Of a DNA stretch of 64,000 bases, positions 60,404 through 64,000 are shown piece by piece. Location of the stretch: NCBI RefSeq assembly GCF_025629245.1, contig NZ_JANZXN010000014.1, forward strand, positions 376 through 64,375, given 5' to 3'. The position numbers and the translations under genes were made by a program. A model generated the notes under the pieces. The model was not told where the DNA came from and did not search any database. It saw nothing but the letters and a program-made list of their open reading frames with translations. Source of the stretch: Natronobiforma cellulositropha. GTDB taxonomy: Archaea; Halobacteriota; Halobacteria; Halobacteriales; Natrialbaceae. Position 1 is the first letter of the stretch. The number at the start of each line of letters is the position of its first letter.

Positions 60404-60961
60404 ATGGTGACTGAACTCTTCGGCTCGACGCCGTACGAATCGCTGTTCCCCGCCGGCATCAGCCGGTACGCCGTCGGCGGCATCCTCGTCGGTCTCGGCG
60501 CTGCCGTGATCTACCTGGGGACCGCTATTCACGCCGGCGCGAGTACGTTTCTCGAGTCGACATTGTCGTACGTCTCCTCCCTGTCACGGTTCCAGCGGTA
60601 CCGCAACACTCGAGACTGGCGTCTCGTCTTCACGCTCGGCATCGTCGCGGGCGCGTTCGTCTACGCGCTGACGTTCCAGTCCGGACTGGTGTCGAGTTCC
60701 CTCTACCAGCCAGGAACTACCGGTGAGCTCTACGAGGCCGGTAGCCTGACGCTCTGGTCGACCGATGTCCAGCCCTGGCGGCTGTTCGTCGGCGGTATTC
60801 TCGTCGGCATCGGGACGCGGATCGGCAAGGGCTGTACGTCTGGCCACGGCGTCTGCGGCGTTGGATCGGCTTCGAAGACGTCGATCGTGGGCGTGCTGAC
60901 GTTCCTCATCGTCGCCATCGCCACCGCGCACGTCGTCCTCGCGCTCGAGGTGAGTCCGTAA
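60404..60961 (+). CDS. YeeE/YedE-family thiosulfate transporter, first half
   Basis: A 185-residue membrane protein beginning MVTELFGSTPYESLFPAGIS. The family motif GKGCTSGHGVCG is at about 142-153 and should carry the cysteine involved in thiosulfate passage. Four or five helices are seen. The second half is encoded by the next gene, two bases downstream, so the functional unit is a two-subunit transporter. Confidence 0.87.
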   Translation: MVTELFGSTPYESLFPAGISRYAVGGILVGLGAAVIYLGTAIHAGASTFLESTLSYVSSLSRFQRYRNTRDWRLVFTLGIVAGAFVYALTFQSGLVSSSLYQPGTTGELYEAGSLTLWSTDVQPWRLFVGGILVGIGTRIGKGCTSGHGVCGVGSASKTSIVGVLTFLIVAIATAHVVLALEVSP

Positions 60962-60963
60962 CG

Positions 60964-61422
60964 ATGGCTGACCGACATCCACTCTTCGGCCCGTCGATCT
61001 TCGTTGGCGGTCTCCTCTTCGGCTTCGGCCTCGGCTTCAGCCACATGGCCCGCCCCGAAGTCGTCTTACACTTCCTCCAGTTCGAGGACTTCGGGCTACT
61101 GTTCGTCATGGGCGGTGCAGCAGTGATCACTGCCATCACGTTCACCCTGTTGCCACGACTGCTCGAGCGTGCACCGCTGACTGGCGACACCTACAGCCGC
61201 CGATTGAAATCCTTCGACCGGAACGTTCTGGTCGGGGGAACGATCTTCGGCGTCGGCTGGGGCCTGTCGGGAATCTGCCCCGGCGCGGCCTACGCCAGTC
61301 TCGGTGTCGGCAACGTCGCAATCCTCTGGGCGCTCGCCGGGATGTTCGTCGGTGCGTACGTACAGGGCTACTGGCGAAGCCACCGTGGTCCCTCGAGTAC
61401 GTCACCGACGGGTGCCGACTGA
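60964..61422 (+). CDS. YeeE/YedE-family thiosulfate transporter, second half
   Basis: A 152-residue membrane protein starting MADRHPLFGPSIFVGGLLFG, with four helices and the motif GLSGICPGAAYASLG (about 105-120), the counterpart of the cysteine motif in the first half. Together they match the two halves of the single-chain YeeE transporter. Confidence 0.87.
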   Translation: MADRHPLFGPSIFVGGLLFGFGLGFSHMARPEVVLHFLQFEDFGLLFVMGGAAVITAITFTLLPRLLERAPLTGDTYSRRLKSFDRNVLVGGTIFGVGWGLSGICPGAAYASLGVGNVAILWALAGMFVGAYVQGYWRSHRGPSSTSPTGAD

Positions 61423-61664
61423 CTTTCCTTCGTTATCGACGAGCTACCCGAGACCGTCGCCACCGTCTGGCCGAATCGAACGCCCAGCGACGGCCGGGAG
61501 CGCAGCCATCGCTACGACGATTCCCGTCGCACGCCCGAGTGTCGGCAGGATTCCCCGGACAACGTCGCCTCTCGAGGGGGTGTACGGGATCGCTCAGCGC
61601 GACAGATCTTCATTGTGCGACGGAACCCCGTTTATGTGTTGTGCGGCTGAAGGAACCTGCAGCC
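61423..61664. promoter_or_regulatory. Intergenic region and promoter of halorhodopsin
   Basis: About 240 bases with no gene. CATTGTGCGACGG (61611-61623) resembles the sulfur-cluster operator half (ATTGTGCAA at 8 of 9), and TTTATGTG (61631-61638) lies 10 bp after it, about 30 nt before the ATG at 61665, giving the same geometry as at trx. No classic Bat-type site is obvious. Confidence 0.45.
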
Positions 61665-62540
61665 ATGCATCCAGCGACCACACTCGCCTTCGACGCGCAG
61701 TCTCTGATCGCTCAGGCCGGTCTGGAAGACCCCGAACTGTTCGAGTACGTCTTCGGTGGTGACAACACCCTGCTCGCGCTCTCGTTCGTCCTCAACATTG
61801 CACTCGCGGGACTGACGATCCTCGGAATCGTCTATCTCGGGCGGAACCTGACCGACCCGCGGGCGAAGCTGATCGCAATTGCGCTGATGTTGATCTCGGT
61901 CGTCTCGATCTCGAGTTACACCGGACTCACGTCAGCACTGACATTGGGGGTCGTCGAGATGCCCGCGGGCCATCCCGCCGCAGGATCGACGACCGCCGGT
62001 GAGGACGGTGTGTTGACCATGTGGGGACGCTATCTCACCTGGACGTTCTCGACGCCCTTTATCCTGATCGCACTGGGATTGATCGCTGGCTCGGACTGGG
62101 TCAAAATCCTCACGACCTGTGCGTTCACCATCGCGATGTGTGTTACGGGACTGGCGGCCGCGCTGACGACCTCCTCGTTGCTCCTGCGCTGGTGGTGGTT
62201 CGTGCTCGGAACGATGTTCTTCCTCGTGATCGTCTATGTCATCCTCGTCGATTGGACCGCGGAGGCGGCGACGACGGGAACCGGGGATCTCTTTCGGACG
62301 CTCAAGATCCTCACCGTCGTCGGCTGGTTCGGCTATCCGATCCTCTGGGCACTCGGCGTGGAGGGATTCGCGCTCCTCGACGTGACGGTGACGTCGTGGG
62401 GGTACAGCATCCTCGACATCATCACCAAGTACATCGTGACGTTCGTCGCCATGGCGTACATCGTCGACGAACCGGCGTCGATCACCGGTGGTCCCGACTA
62501 CGGTGCCAGTCTGCGCCGTCCCGCCTCGGGCGACGACTGA
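61665..62540 (+). CDS. hop: Halorhodopsin, light-driven chloride pump
   Basis: A 291-residue seven-helix retinal protein starting MHPATTLAFDAQSLIAQAGL. The Schiff-base lysine is Lys255 (SILDIITKYIV). The helix C motif RYLTWTFSTPFILIA gives Thr125, Ser129 and Ala136 where bacteriorhodopsin has Asp, Thr and Asp; this TSA set is the mark of halorhodopsins. EMPAGHPAAG between helices B and C and DWTAEAATTG between E and F are also typical. It imports chloride in the light. The lycopene cyclase and Brp/Blh genes that make retinal follow directly. Confidence 0.95.
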   Translation: MHPATTLAFDAQSLIAQAGLEDPELFEYVFGGDNTLLALSFVLNIALAGLTILGIVYLGRNLTDPRAKLIAIALMLISVVSISSYTGLTSALTLGVVEMPAGHPAAGSTTAGEDGVLTMWGRYLTWTFSTPFILIALGLIAGSDWVKILTTCAFTIAMCVTGLAAALTTSSLLLRWWWFVLGTMFFLVIVYVILVDWTAEAATTGTGDLFRTLKILTVVGWFGYPILWALGVEGFALLDVTVTSWGYSILDIITKYIVTFVAMAYIVDEPASITGGPDYGASLRRPASGDD

Positions 62541-62627
62541 GAGTGTTCCTCTCCGGTATGGATCGCTGGCAATACGACTGCGGCCGCTACGATATGCACA
62601 GCACCGCCCCCTCAGGTGGGTGATCCG

Positions 62628-63431
62628 ATGGCGCCCGTTGGTTCGCTCACGATGATCTCGCTCACGTACTTCGGCGTTCACCTGGCGTTCATCTTGCCGC
62701 CGATCCTGGTTCTGGGATGGCTGGCACGGCGTCGTCCCGACGCGTGGTGGGGAGAGCGCCCGCTTTCCGGTCTCGGGATCATTGTCGTGCTCGCACTCGT
62801 CTACACGACGCCGTGGACGAACCACCTGATCCCCCGCGGCGTCTGGTGGTACGGGGAGGGTGTCGTGATCGCGACCGTCTGGCACACACCGATCGAAGAG
62901 TACCTCTTTTTCGCCCTGCAGCCAGTTTTGACCGCCTTCTGGCTCTTTCAGGTGCCTGTGATCGCCGACCGGCCACTCTCGATCCGGCTCTCCCATCGGC
63001 TCCTGGGGGTCGCCGGTGGAGCGGCACTCGCCGGTGTCGGCTGGCTGCTTACCGATACCGCGTCGACGTACTACCTCGGCTGGCTGTTGCTCTGGGCCGG
63101 ACCGGTGTTCGCGATCCAGTGGGGCTTCGGTCTCACCTACCTCTGGGAGCTTCGCCGGTCGCTACTGGTCGCAGTCGCGGTTCCAACCGTCTACCTCTGG
63201 CTCGTCGACTGGATCGCACTCGAGCGCGGCGTCTGGGCCATCTCGGAGACACACACGATCGGTTTCGCACCGCTCGGGGTGCCCGTCGAGGAACTACTGT
63301 TCTTTCTGGTGACCAACCTCTTCGTCGTCCAGGGAATCGTCATGTACATGTGGCTGCTCGAGTGCCGTGAGGACGTTCCGTCACTCACCGACGCACGAGG
63401 TCGTCTCGGCGCGGGTTCCGATGAGCGCTAA
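62628..63431 (+). CDS. crtY: Lycopene beta-cyclase (CrtYcd-type, fused)
   Basis: A 267-residue membrane protein with two lycopene-cyclase domains in one chain. Both halves have the PxEE-type motif: TPIEEYLFFALQP (first) and VPVEELLFFLVTN (second), with about seven helices. ATG 62628 is used; GTG 62616 and ATG 62652 (MISLTYFGVHLAF) are in frame, and 62652 looks most like family N-termini. It turns lycopene into beta-carotene, the precursor of retinal. Its stop overlaps the blh start by 11 bases. Confidence 0.9.
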   Translation: MAPVGSLTMISLTYFGVHLAFILPPILVLGWLARRRPDAWWGERPLSGLGIIVVLALVYTTPWTNHLIPRGVWWYGEGVVIATVWHTPIEEYLFFALQPVLTAFWLFQVPVIADRPLSIRLSHRLLGVAGGAALAGVGWLLTDTASTYYLGWLLLWAGPVFAIQWGFGLTYLWELRRSLLVAVAVPTVYLWLVDWIALERGVWAISETHTIGFAPLGVPVEELLFFLVTNLFVVQGIVMYMWLLECREDVPSLTDARGRLGAGSDER

Positions 63432-64000
63432 GCGACGCCCGTCCGAAACGGTCGACACCGGGGCTGCCTGTCGACTCGCGGCCCGCCTCTGCCTCGGCTG
63501 CGGACTGCTCACCGTTGGCTGCGCCCTGGCGGTGCTCACCCTCGTCGGACCGCCGCCACTCACCTCCCAGTACGTTCCGCTGGCACTCAGCGTCGTGCTC
63601 TTCGGACTCCCCCACGGCGCGGTCGACCATCTCGTATTACCGCGGGTTCGAGGCGACCCGGTCACCGCGCGCTCGGTCGCAGCAATCGGTGCCCTCTACC
63701 TGACGGTCGGCTCCGCGTACGCTCTCGTCTGGATTCTCGCTCCCGTCGTCGCGTTTACCCTGTTCATCCTCGTGACGCTCGTCCACTGGGGGCAAGGAGA
63801 CGTCTACGTCCTCGTCGCGCTCTTCGACGCCGACCACCTCGAGACGCGGGCCAGTCGGCTACTCACGCTGGTCGTCCGGGGCGGACTCCCGATGCTCGTC
63901 CCACTGGTCGCGTTTCCCGGGCAGTACGCGGCCGTCGCCGGAACACTCATCGGGCTGTTCGACCCGGCGGCGGCGTCGACGACCGAGACGGCGTTCACGC
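63421..64000 (+). CDS. blh: Brp/Blh-family beta-carotene 15,15'-dioxygenase, cut by window edge
   Basis: Open from ATG 63421 (MSAKRRPSETVDTGAACRLA) to the end of the window, 193 codons. Family metal-site motifs are present: GLPHGAVDH at 62-70 and VHWGQGD near 122-128. Multi-spanning helices follow. It cleaves beta-carotene to two retinals for rhodopsin. It overlaps crtY by 11 bases and closes the retinal-supply operon behind halorhodopsin. Confidence 0.92.
   Translation, partial: MSAKRRPSETVDTGAACRLAARLCLGCGLLTVGCALAVLTLVGPPPLTSQYVPLALSVVLFGLPHGAVDHLVLPRVRGDPVTARSVAAIGALYLTVGSAYALVWILAPVVAFTLFILVTLVHWGQGDVYVLVALFDADHLETRASRLLTLVVRGGLPMLVPLVAFPGQYAAVAGTLIGLFDPAAASTTETAFT

Noticed and set aside
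61609-61664. Bat-type light/oxygen activator site before halorhodopsin
   Set aside because: No sequence resembling the known bop upstream activator dyad could be read here.
61665-62540. Bacteriorhodopsin or sensory rhodopsin instead of halorhodopsin
   Set aside because: Helix C has Thr, Ser and Ala at the three diagnostic positions, not the Asp pair of proton pumps, and the helix B-C loop is of halorhodopsin type. No transducer gene is adjacent.

Overview
The window is chromosomal DNA from a halophilic archaeon (class Halobacteria). The evidence is high GC content with CTCGAG-rich coding DNA, very acidic proteins, twin-arginine lipoproteins, archaeal translation genes (aIF2-alpha, S27e, L44e, Nop10), an archaeal initiator tRNA-Met, archaeosortase A, HalOD1, HalX and HTH_10 proteins, a halocyanin-like protein and a halorhodopsin. 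Species cannot be fixed from the sequence. Several genes have a TATA-like box 23-30 nt before the start codon, as in leaderless haloarchaeal mRNAs.

Layout. 1-700: end of an IS200/IS605-type unit (partial tnpB). 860-1990: two nearly identical tandem lipoprotein genes. 2063-10658: housekeeping block with a threonine-synthase-like protein lacking the PLP lysine, a PAP2 phosphatase, a phosphoesterase overlapping artA, regulators, a J-domain protein, and a translation/RNP run (PAC2, nop10, aIF2-alpha, S27e, L44e). 10879-11320: initiator tRNA-Met followed by two partial copies of its 3' end, the scar of past integrations. 11521-18043: a five-gene oligopeptide ABC transporter operon with overlapping starts and stops. 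18163-31886: purine salvage, CoaBC, a serpin with a dockerin-like tail, a TrkA-type protein, a blue-copper protein, an M42 peptidase, and a Zn/Cd-type P1B ATPase next to a cysteine-rich HTH_10 regulator. 31982-34650: a gene for a small membrane protein split by a complete IS605-type element. 34745-46833: two histidine kinases, a HalX response regulator, an LLM oxidoreductase, two acyl-CoA dehydrogenases, a fused beta-oxidation enzyme, a cupin and NikR. 46964-52609: mixed metabolic genes and a tandem universal stress protein. 52848-61422: a sulfur cluster. 61665-64000: halorhodopsin, lycopene cyclase and Brp/Blh retinal synthesis.

The IS605-type element at 32027-34176 carries three copies of a roughly 54-bp double-hairpin palindrome. 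Two lie in frame inside tnpA and one lies in the 3' end of tnpB. Removing them restores a 132-residue TnpA and a longer TnpB C-terminus. The tnpB start also carries four copies of an 8-bp tandem repeat, which puts the overlapping ATG out of frame; two or five copies would restore it.

The sulfur cluster contains a TauE/SafE exporter, a CPA antiporter, thioredoxin, a thioredoxin-reductase-like flavoprotein, DsrE2, TusA, a rhodanese-metallo-beta-lactamase fusion and a split YeeE/YedE transporter. It looks like a pathway for taking up thiosulfate, relaying and oxidising sulfane sulfur, and exporting sulfite. Three of its transcription units have a TATTGTACAATA-like dyad just upstream of the promoter, which points to one regulon. 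A weaker match precedes halorhodopsin.
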